Origin: Limnomonas spitsbergensis
Lineage: Eukaryota > Chlorophyta > Chlorophyceae > Chlamydomonadales
Direction: 5' to 3'
Assembly: GCA_037349105.1 (NCBI GenBank)
Contig: JAYJMM010000028.1
Coordinates: 1,612,001 to 1,676,000 of the forward strand
DNA: 64,000 bases
A program made the translations under genes and the position numbers. Shown piece by piece: positions 14,785 through 25,460 of this stretch. The notes below the pieces were generated by a model. That model saw only the letters and a list, made by a program, of their open reading frames with translations. It searched no databases and was not told where the DNA came from. Each line of letters opens with the position of its first letter. Position 1 is the first letter of the stretch.

Positions 14785-17700
14785 AATCAAGGGAGGACAA
14801 TCAAGGGAGGACAATCAAGGGAGGACAATCAAGGGAGGACAATCAAGGGAGGACAATCAAGGGAGGACAATCAAGGGAGGGCAAGCAAGGGAGGACAATC
14901 AAGGGAGGGCAATCAAGGGAGGGCAATCAAGGGAGGAAAATCAAGGGAGGACAATCAAGGGAGGACAATCAAGGGAGGACAATCAAGGGAGGACAATCAA
15001 GGGAGGGCAATCAAGGGAGGACAATCAAGGGAGGACAATCAAGGGAGGACAATCAAGGGAGGACAATCAAGGGAGGACAATCAAGGGAGGACAATCAAGG
15101 GAGGGCAATCAAGGGAGGACAATCAAGGGAGGGCAATCAAGGGAGGACAATCAAGGGAGGACAATCAAGGGAGGACAATCAAGGGAGGACAATCAAGGGA
15201 GGACAATCAAGGGAGGACAATCAAGGGAGGACAATCAAGGGAGGGCAATCAAGGGAGGGCAATCAAGGGAGGCAATCAAGGGAGGGAAATCAAGGGAGGG
15301 AAATCAAGGGAGGGCAATCAAGGGAGGACAATCAAGGGAGGGCAATCAAGGGAGGGCAATCAAGGGAGGGCAATCAAGGGAGGGCAATCAAGGGAGGGCA
15401 ATCAAGGGAGGGCAATCAAGGGAGGACAATCAAGGGAGGACAATCAAGGGAGGGCAATCAAGGGAGGGCAATCAAGGGAGGACAATCAAGGGAGGACAAT
15501 CAAGGGAGGACAATCAAGGGAGGACAATCAAGGGAGGACAATCAAGGGAGGACAATCAAGGGAGGACAATCAAGGGAGGACAATCAAGGGAGGGCAATCA
15601 AGGGAGGGCAATCAAGGGAGGACAATCAAGGGAGGGCAATCAAGGGAGGACAATCAAGGGAGGACAATCAAGGGAGGACAATCAAGGGGGGACAATCAAG
15701 GGAGGGCAATCAAGGGAGGGCAATCAAGGGAGGGCAATCAAGGGAGGGCAATCAAGGGAGGACAATCAAGGGAGGGCAATCAAGGGAGGACAATCAAGGG
15801 AGGGCAATCAAGGGAGGGCAATCAAGGGAGGGCAATCAAGGGAGGGCAATCAAGGGAGGGCAATCAAGGGAGGGCAATCAAGGGAGGGCAATCAAGGGAG
15901 GGCAATCAAGGGAGGACAATCAAGGAAGGGCAATCAAGGGAGGACAATCAAGGGAGGGCAATCAAGGGAGGACAATCAAGGGAGGGCAATCAAGGGAGGG
16001 CAATCAAGGGAGGACAATCAAGGGAGGACAATCAAGGGAGGACAATCAAGGGAAGACAATCAAGGGGGGACAATCAAGGGAGGGCAATCAAGGGAGGACA
16101 ATCAAGGGAGGACAATCAAGGGAGGGCAATCAAGGGAGGACAATCAAGGGAGGACAATCAAGGGAGGACAATCAAGGGAGGGCAATCAAGGGAGGACAAT
16201 CAAGGGAGGACAATCAAGGGAGGACAATCAAGGGAGGGCAATCAAGGGAGGGCAATCAAGGGAGGGCAATCAAGGGAGGACAATCAAGGGAGGGCAATCA
16301 AGGGAGGGCAATCAAGGGAGGGCAATCAAGGGAGGACAATCAAGGGAGGGCAATCAAGGGAGGGCAATCAAGGGAGGGCAATCAAGGGAGGGCAATCAAG
16401 GGAGGGCAATCAAGGGAGGGCAATCAAGGGAGGACAATCAAGGGAGGGCAATCAAGGGAGGGCAATCAAGGGAGGGCAATCAAGGGAGGACAATCAAGGG
16501 AGGACAATCAAGGGAGGACAATCAAGGGAGGACAATCAAGGGAGGGCAATCAAGGGAGGACAATCAAGGGAGGACAATCAAGGGAGGGCAATCAAGGGAG
16601 GGCAATCAAGGGAGGACAATCAAGGGAGGACAATCAAGGGAGGACAATCAAGGGAGGACAATCAAGGGAGGACAATCAAGGGGGGACAATCAAGGGAGGG
16701 CAATCAAGGGAGGGCAATCAAGGGAGGGCAATCAAGGGAGGGCAATCAAGGGAGGGCAATCAAGGGAGGACAATCAAGAAAGGGCAATCAAGGGGGGACA
16801 ATCAAGGGAGGGCAATCAAGGGAGGGCAATCAAGGGAGGGCAATCAAGGGAGGGCAATCAAGGGAGGGCAATCAAGGGAGGGCAATCAAGGGAGGACAAT
16901 CAAGGGAGGACAATCAAGAAAGGGCAATCAAGGGAGGGCAATCAAGGGAGGGCAATCAAGGGAGGGCAATCAAGGGAGGACAATCAAGGGAGGACAATCA
17001 AGGGAGGACAATCAAGGGAGGGCAATCAAGGGAGGACAATCAAGGGAGGACAATCAAGGGAGGGCAATCAAGGGAGGAAAATCAAGGGAGGGCAATCAAG
17101 GGAGGACAATCAAGGGAGGACAATCAAGGGAGGGCAATCAAGGGAGGACAATCAAGGGAGGACAATCAAGGGAGGACAATCAAGGGAGGACAATCAAGGG
17201 AGGACAATCAAGGGAGGACAATCAAGGGAGGGCAATCAAGGGAGGGCAATCAAGGGAGGACAATCAAGGGAGGGCAATCAAGGGAGGACAATCAAGGGAG
17301 GACAATCAAGGGAGGACAATCAAGGGGGGACAATCAAGGGAGGGCAATCAAGGGAGGGCCATCAAGGGAGGGCAATCAAGGGAGGGCAATCAAGGGAGGA
17401 CAATCAAGGGAGGGCAATCAAGGGAGGACAATCAAGGGGGGACAATCAAGGGAGGGCAATCAAGGGAGGGCAATCAAGGGAGGGCAATCAAGGGAGGGCA
17501 ATCAAGGGAGGGCAATCAAGGGAGGGCAATCAAGGGAGGACAATCAAGAAAGGGCAATCAAGGGAGGACAATCAAGGGAGGGCAATCAAGGGAGGACAAT
17601 CAAGGGAGGGCAATCAAGGGAGGGCAATCAAGGGAGGACAATCAAGGGAGGACAATCAAGGGAGGACAATCAAGGGAAGACAATCAAGGGGGGACAATCA

Positions 17701-20700
17701 AGGGAGGGCAATCAAGGGGGGACAATCAAGGGAGGACAATCAAGGGAGGGCAATCAAGGGAGGACAATCAAGGGAGGACAATCAAGGGAGGACAATCAAG
17801 GGAGGGCAATCAAGGGAGGACAATCAAGGGAGGACAATCAAGGGAGGACAATCAAGGGAGGGCAATCAAGGGAGGGCAATCAAGGGAGGGCAATCAAGGG
17901 AGGACAATCAAGGGAGGGCAATCAAGGGAGGGCAATCAAGGGAGGGCAATCAAGGGAGGACAATCAAGGGAGGGCAATCAAGGGAGGGCAATCAAGGGAG
18001 GGCAATCAAGGGAGGACAATCAAGAAAGGGCAATCAAGGGAGGACAATCAAGGGAGGGCAATCAAGGGAGGGCAATCAAGGGAGGGCAATCAAGGGAGGG
18101 CAATCAAGGGAGGGCAATCAAGGGAGGACAATCAAGGGAGGACAATCAAGGGAGGGCAATCAAGGGAGGACAATCAAGGGAGGACAATCAAGGGAGGGCA
18201 ATCAAGGGAGGGCAATCAAGGGAGGGCAATCAAGAAAGGGCAATCAAGGGAGGACAATCAAGAAAGGACAATCAAGGGAGGGCAATCAAGGGAGGGCAAT
18301 CAAGGGAGGGCAATCAAGGGAGGGCAATCAAGGGAGGGCAATCAAGGGAGGACAATCAAGGGAGGACAATCAAGGGAGGACAATCAAGGGAGGGCAATCA
18401 AGGGAGGGCAATCAAGGGAGGACAATCAAGGGAGGGCAATCAAGGGAGGACAATCAAGGGAGGACAATCAAGGGAGGACAATCAAGGGAGGACAATCAAG
18501 GGAGGACAATCAAGGGAGGACAATCAAGGGAGGACAATCAAGGGAGGGCAATCAAGGGAGGACAATCAAGGGAGGGCAATCAAGGGAGGGCAATCAAGGG
18601 AGGACAATCAAGGGAGGACAATCAAGGGAGGACAATCAAGGGAGGACAATCAAGGGAGGACAATCAAGGGAGGGCAATCAAGGGAGGGCAATCAAGGGAG
18701 GGCAATCAAGGGAGGACAATCAAGGGAGGACAATCAAGGGAGGGCAATCAAGGGAGGACAATCAAGGGAGGACAATCAAGGGAGGGCAATCAAGGGAGGG
18801 CAATCAAGGGAGGGCAATCAAGGGAGGGCAATCAAGGGAGGACAATCAAGAAAGGGCAATCAAGAAAGGGCAATCAAGGGAGGGCAATCAAGGGAGGGCA
18901 ATCAAGGGAGGACAATCAAGGGAGGACAATCAAGGGAGGGCAATCAAGGGAGGACAATCAAGGGAGGACAATCAAGGGAGGACAATCAAGGGAGGGCAGT
19001 CAAGGGAGGACAATCAAGGGAGGGCAATCAAGGGAGGGCAATCAAGGGGGGGTAATCAAGGGAGGACAATCAAGGGAGGACAATCAAGGGAGGACAATCA
19101 AGGGAGGACAATCAAGGGAGGACAATCAAGGGAGGACAATCAAGGGAGGGCAAGCAAGGGAGGACAATCAAGGGAGGGCAATCAAGGGAGGGCAATCAAG
19201 GGAGGAAAATCAAGGGAGGACAATCAAGGGAGGACAATCAAGGGAGGACAATCAAGGGAGGACAATCAAGGGAGGGCAATCAAGGGAGGACAATCAAGGG
19301 AGGACAATCAAGGGTGGACAATCAAGGGAGGACAATCAAGGGAGGACAATCAAGGGAGGACAATCAAGGGAGGGCAATCAAGGGAGGACAATCAAGGGAG
19401 GGCAATCAAGGGAGGACAATCAAGGGAGGACAATCAAGGGAGGACAATCAAGGGAGGACAATCAAGGGAGGACAATCAAGGGAGGACAATCAAGGGAGGA
19501 CAATCAAGGGAGGGCAATCAAGGGAGGGCAATCAAGGGAGGCAATCAAGGGAGGGAAATCAAGGGAGGGAAATCAAGGGAGGGCAATCAAGGGAGGACAA
19601 TCAAGGGAGGGCAATCAAGGGAGGGCAATCAAGGGAGGGCAATCAAGGGAGGGCAATCAAGGGAGGGCAATCAAGGGAGGGCAATCAAGGGAGGACAATC
19701 AAGGGAGGACAATCAAGGGAGGGCAATCAAGGGAGGGCAATCAAGGGAGGACAATCAAGGGAGGACAATCAAGGGAGGACAATCAAGGGAGGACAATCAA
19801 GGGAGGACAATCAAGGGAGGACAATCAAGGGAGGACAATCAAGGGAGGGCAATCAAGGGAGGGCAATCAAGGGAGGACAATCAAGGGAGGGCAATCAAGG
19901 GAGGACAATCAAGGGAGGACAATCAAGGGAGGACAATCAAGGGGGGACAATCAAGGGAGGGCAATCAAGGGAGGGCAATCAAGGGAGGGCAATCAAGGGA
20001 GGGCAATCAAGGGAGGACAATCAAGGGAGGGCAATCAAGGGAGGACAATCAAGGGAGGGCAATCAAGGGAGGGCAATCAAGGGAGGGCAATCAAGGGAGG
20101 GCAATCAAGGGAGGGCAATCAAGGGAGGGCAATCAAGGGAGGGCAATCAAGGGAGGGCAATCAAGGGAGGACAATCAAGGGAGGGCAATCAAGGGAGGAC
20201 AATCAAGGGAGGGCAATCAAGGGAGGACAATCAAGGGAGGGCAATCAATGGAGGGCAATCAAGGGAGGACAATCAAGGGAGGACAATCAAGGGAGGACAA
20301 TCAAGGGAAGACAATCAAGGGGGGACAATCAAGGGAGGGCAATCAAGGGAGGACAATCAAGGGAGGACAATCAAGGGAGGGCAATCAAGGGAGGACAATC
20401 AAGGGAGGACAATCAAGGGAGGACAATCAAGGGAGGACAATCAAGAAAGGGCAATCAAGGGAGGGCAATCAAGGGAGGGCAATCAAGGGAGGGCAATCAA
20501 GGGAGGACAATCAAGGGAGGACAATCAAGGGAGGACAATCAAGGGAGGGCAATCAAGGGAGGACAATCAAGGGAGGACAATCAAGGGAGGGCAATCAAGG
20601 GAGGAAAATCAAGGGAGGGCAATCGAGGGAGGACAATCAAGGGAGGACAATCAAGGGAGGGCAATCAAGGGAGGACAATCAAGGGAGGACAATCAAGGGA

Positions 20701-23700
20701 GGACAATCAAGGGAGGGCAATCAAGGGAGGGCAATCAAGGGAGGGCAATCAAGGGAGGACAATCAAGGGAGGAAAATCAAGGGAGGGCAATCAAGGGAGG
20801 GCAATCAAGAAAGGGCAATCAAGGGAGGACAATCAAGAAAGGACAATCAAGGGAGGGCAATCAAGGGAGGACAATCAAGGGAGGACAATCAAGGGAGGAC
20901 AATCAAGGGAGGGCAATCAAGGGAGGACAATCAAGGGAGGACAATCAAGGGAGGGCAATCAAGGGAGGACAATCAAGGGAGGACAATCAAGGGAGGACAA
21001 TCAAGGGAGGGCAATCAAGGGAGGACAATCAAGGGAGGACAATCAAGGGAGGGCAATCAAGGGAGGGCAATCAAGGGAGGGCAATCAAGGGAGGGCAATC
21101 AAGGGAGGGCAATCAAGGGAGGGCAATCAAGGGAGGGCAATCAAGGGAGGACAATCAAGAAAGGGCAATCAAGGGAGGACAATCAAGGGAGGGCAATCAA
21201 GGGAGGGCAATCAAGGGAGGGCAATCAAGGGAGGGCAATCAAGGGAGGGCAATCAAGGGAGGGCAATCAAGGGAGGACAATCAAGGGAGGACAATCAAGA
21301 AAGGGCAATCAAGGGAGGGCAATCAAGGGAGGGCAATCAAGGGAGGGCAATCAAGGGAGGACAATCAAGGGAGGACAATCAAGGGAGGACAATCAAGGGA
21401 GGGCAATCAAGGGAGGGCAATCAAGGGAGGACAATCAAGGGAGGACAATCAAGGGAGGACAATCAAGGGAGGACAATCAAGGGAGGGCAATCAAGGGAGG
21501 GCAATCAAGGGAGGGCAATCAAGGGAGGGCAATCAAGGGAGGACAATCAAGGGAGGGCAGTCAAGGGAGGACAATCAAGGGAGGACAATCAAGGGAGGAC
21601 AATCAAGGGAGGGCAATCAAGGGAGGACAATCAAGGGAGGACAATCAAGGGAGGGCAATCAAGGGAGGGCAATCAAGGGAGGACAATCAAGGGAGGACAA
21701 TCAAGGGAGGACAATCAAGGGAGGGCAATCAAGGGAGGACAATCAAGGGAGGGCAATCAAGGGAGGGCAATCAAGGGAGGACAATCAAGGGAGGACAATC
21801 AAGGGAGGACAATCAAGGGAGGACAATCAAGGGAGGACAATCAAGGGAGGACAATCAAGGGAGGACAATCAAGGGAGGACAATCAAGGGAGGACAATCAA
21901 GGGAGGGCAATCAAGGGAGGAAAATCAAGGGAAGACAATCAAGGGAGGACAATCAAGGGAGGGCAATCAAGGGAGGGCAATCAAGGGAGGACAATCAAGG
22001 GAGGACAATCAAGGGAGGACAATCAAGGGAGGACAATCAAGGGAGGGCAATCAAGGGAGGACAATCAAGGGATGACAATCAAGGGAGGGCAATCAAGGGA
22101 GGGCAATCAAGGGAGGGCAATCAAGAAAGGGCAATCAAGGGAGGACAATCAAGAAAGGACAATCAAGGGAGGGCAATCAAGGGAGGGCAATCAAGGGAGG
22201 GCAATCAAGGGAGGGCAATCAAGGGAGGGCAATCAAGGGAGGACAATCAAGGGAGGACAATCAAGGGAGGACAATCAAGGGAGGGCAATCAAGGGAGGGC
22301 AATCAAGGGAGGACAATCAAGGGAGGGCAATCAAGGGAGGACAATCAAGGGAGGACAATCAAGGGAGGACAATCAAGGGAGGACAATCAAGGGAGGACAA
22401 TCAAGGGAGGACAATCAAGGGAGGACAATCAAGGGAGGGCAATCAAGGGAGGACAATCAAGGGAGGGCAATCAAGGGAGGGCAATCAAGGGAGGACAATC
22501 AAGGGAGGACAATCAAGGGAGGACAATCAAGGGAGGACAATCAAGGGAGGACAATCAAGGGAGGGCAATCAAGGGAGGGCAATCAAGGGAGGGCAATCAA
22601 GGGAGGACAATCAAGGGAGGACAATCAAGGGAGGGCAATCAAGGGAGGACAATCAAGGGAGGACAATCAAGGGAGGGCAATCAAGGGAGGGCAATCAAGG
22701 GAGGGCAATCAAGGGAGGGCAATCAAGGGAGGACAATCAAGAAAGGGCAATCAAGAAAGGGCAATCAAGGGAGGGCAATCAAGGGAGGGCAATCAAGGGA
22801 GGACAATCAAGGGAGGGCAATCAAGGGAGGACAATCAAGGGAGGACAATCAAGGGAGGACAATCAAGGGAGGGCAATCAAGGGAGGACAATCAAGGGAGG
22901 GCAATCAAGGGAGGGCAATCAAGGGGGGGTAATCAAGGGAGGACAATCAAGGGAGGACAATCAAGGGAGGACAATCAAGGGAGGACAATCAAGGGAGGAC
23001 AATCAAGGGAGGACAATCAAGGGAGGGCAAGCAAGGGAGGACAATCAAGGGAGGGCAATCAAGGGAGGGCAATCAAGGGAGGACAATCAAGGGAGGACAA
23101 TCAAGGGAGGACAATCAAGGGAGGACAATCAAGGGAGGACAATCAAGGGAGGACAATCAAGGGAGGACAATCAAGGGAGGACAATCAAGGGAGGGCAATC
23201 AAGGGAGGGCAATCAAGGGAGGACAATCAAGGGAGGGCAATCAAGGGAGGACAATCAAGGGAGGACAATCAAGGGAGGACAATCAAGGGGGGACAATCAA
23301 GGGAGGGCAATCAAGGGAGGGCAATCAAGGGAGGGCAATCAAGGGAGGGCAATCAAGGGAGGACAATCAAGGGAGGGCAATCAAGGGAGGACAATCAAGG
23401 GAGGGCAATCAAGGGAGGGCAATCAAGGGAGGGCAATCAAGGGAGGGCAATCAAGGGAGGGCAATCAAGGGAGGGCAATCAAGGGAGGGCAATCAAGGGA
23501 GGGCAATCAAGGGAGGACAATCAAGAAAGGGCAATCAAGGGAGGACAATCAAGGGAGGGCAATCAAGGGAGGACAATCAAGGGAGGGCAATCAAGGGAGG
23601 GCAATCAAGGGAGGACAATCAAGGGAGGACAATCAAGGGAGGACAATCAAGGGAAGACAATCAAGGGGGGACAATCAAGGGAGGGCAATCAAGGGAGGAC

Positions 23701-24873
23701 AATCAAGGGAGGACAATCAAGGGAGGGCAATCAAGGGAGGACAATCAAGGGAGGACAATCAAGGGAGGACAATCAAGGGAGGACAATCAAGAAAGGGCAA
23801 TCAAGGGAGGGCAATCAAGGGAGGGCAATCAAGGGAGGGCAATCAAGGGAGGACAATCAAGGGAGGACAATCAAGGGAGGACAATCAAGGGAGGGCAATC
23901 AAGGGAGGACAATCAAGGGAGGACAATCAAGGGAGGGCAATCAAGGGAGGAAAATCAAGGGAGGGCAATCGAGGGAGGACAATCAAGGGAGGACAATCAA
24001 GGGAGGGCAATCAAGGGAGGACAATCAAGGGAGGACAATCAAGGGAGGACAATCAAGGGAGGGCAATCAAGGGAGGGCAATCAAGGGAGGGCAATCAAGG
24101 GAGGACAATCAAGGGAGGAAAATCAAGGGAGGGCAATCAAGGGAGGGCAATCATAGGAGGACAATCAAGAAAGGGCAATCAAGGGAGGACAATCAAGGGA
24201 GGACAATCAAGGGAGGACAATCAAGGGAGGACAATCAAGGGAGGACAATCAAGGGAGGGCAATCAAGGGAGGACAATCAAGGGAGGACAATCAAGGGAGG
24301 GCAATCAAGGGAGGACAATCAAGGGAGGACAATCAAGGGAGGACAATCAAGGGAGGGCAATCAAGGGAGGACAATCAAGGGAGGACAATCAAGGGAGGGC
24401 AATCAAGGGAGGGCAATCAAGGGAGGGCAATCAAGGGAGGGCAATCAAGGGAGGGCAATCAAGGGAGGGCAATCAAGGGAGGGCAATCAAGGGAGGACAA
24501 TCAAGAAAGGGCAATCAAGGGAGGACAATCAAGGGAGGGCAATCAAGGGAGGGCAATCAAGGGAGGGCAATCAAGGGAGGGCAATCAAGGGAGGGCAATC
24601 AAGGGAGGGCAATCAAGGGAGGACAATCAAGGGAGGACAATCAAGAAAGGGCAATCAAGGGAGGGCAATCAAGGGAGGGCAATCAAGGGAGGGCAATCAA
24701 GGGAGGACAATCAAGGGAGGACAATCAAGGGAGGACAATCAAGGGAGGGCAATCAAGGGAGGGCAATCAAGGGAGGACAATCAAGGGAGGACAATCAAGG
24801 GAGGGCAATCAAGGGAGGGCAATCAAGGGAGGGCAATCAAGGGAGGGCAATCAAGGGAGGGCAATCAAGGGAG

Positions 24874-24953
24874 GTCGCCCACCCTCCCTCTCTCTTCCGT
24901 ACCCCTTGGTCTCTACTTTGCCCACCCTCCTTCCCTCTGTCTCTCTCAGGCAC
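24874..24953 (-). other. Short unique junction between array and last visible VPS13-like exon
   Basis: On the minus strand this 80-bp stretch starts with GTGCCT directly after the exon end AAG, a usable donor, and is purine-rich until the array begins. It is the only unique sequence between the exon and the minisatellite. Reading through without splicing gives about 40 more codons, the last ones made of minus-strand repeat, before a TGA supplied by the repeat. Confidence 0.6.
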
Positions 24954-25460
24954 CTTGATAAAGCCGATGTCGGGCCGGTCGGGCGTCAGCTTCGGCTTGC
25001 TCGATGCCATACTTCCGGACGGCTTGCCGATCAGGGTGTCGGCCGGACCGCCGCCGTTTGCCCTAGGGTTGAGTAAATCAACCGGCGTGGCTATCGAGAA
25101 GCCGGCTATCCTAGGCGAGCGAGGGCTGGTGGTGGCGCTGGCACTGCCGTGCTCGTCGTTATTCGTGGCGTGGTAGTGGCTTGACAGCATGTGGCGCCAT
25201 GAGGCGTTCGGCGCCGCCGCCACCTCGTCCGCAGTGTGGCGCGCCGCTGCCCTGCGCTGCGCCGGCACTGCTGCTGCCGCCGTTGCGTGCGGCTTGATAG
25301 ACATGCGCGACAAAAGTCGGCTGACGGGCGTCAGCGTAGTTGCTGTGGACGGCGGAGGCGGCAGAGGAGGATCCGGAGCTGCCTGGGTCAGGTCCACGGA
25401 ATTCTGGGAGCCGGCATGAGAGTTGCGAGACCCTCGGTGGTTCAAGTCAGTTTGGGCGGC
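24954..25460 (-). CDS. VPS13: VPS13-like gene, last visible exon (low complexity)
   Basis: A 507-bp exon of 169 codons, starting after CCCCCGTAG and ending ATCAAG/GTGCCT. The peptide is rich in Ala, Ser and Pro (stretches such as PPLPPPPS and ATAAAAVPAQRRAAAR) with no recognisable fold, and closes with LTPDRPDIGFIK. It is in phase with the upstream exons. It is the nearest coding sequence to the minisatellite, 80 bp from its edge. No next exon can be found inside the array, so the following exon must lie beyond base 1 of the window, or the gene stops shortly after read-through. Confidence 0.6.

Larger units (their letters stand above)
1..24873. repeat. 14-bp minisatellite array, consensus RCAATCAAGGGAGG
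   Basis: The whole stretch is head-to-tail copies (about 1,775) of a 14-bp unit, with no unrelated sequence inside. The first base is A or G in almost every unit, giving a two-state code along the array. Rare variants include AAGAAAGG for AAGGGAGG, GGGGGG before AC, GTAATC, CAGTC, CAAGC, GAAAATC, GATGAC and a 13-bp unit lacking one G. The left end is outside the window; the right end is a clean junction at 24873 into pyrimidine-rich unique DNA. The plus strand is purine-rich and G-rich. Because 14 is not a multiple of 3, three units make 14 codons and all three plus frames cycle through the same TIKGGQSREDNQGR peptide. I see no promoter, intron or unique end, so I regard the long frames as artefacts. 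Confidence 0.98.

Noticed and set aside
13940..22075. A 2,711-codon open frame, and others of 1,247 and 1,920 codons, on the plus strand
   Set aside because: Products of the stop-free 14-bp unit. All three frames encode the same permuted peptide, starts and stops are set by random variant units, and there is no unique sequence at either end.
1..24873. CRISPR array
   Set aside because: There are no spacers; the units are contiguous and the context is eukaryotic.
24837..24953. Natural C-terminus of the VPS13-like protein by read-through into the repeat
   Set aside because: It would end the protein at half the family length with a repeat-derived tail, while a usable donor sits exactly at the exon end. 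It remains possible if the array truncated the gene.
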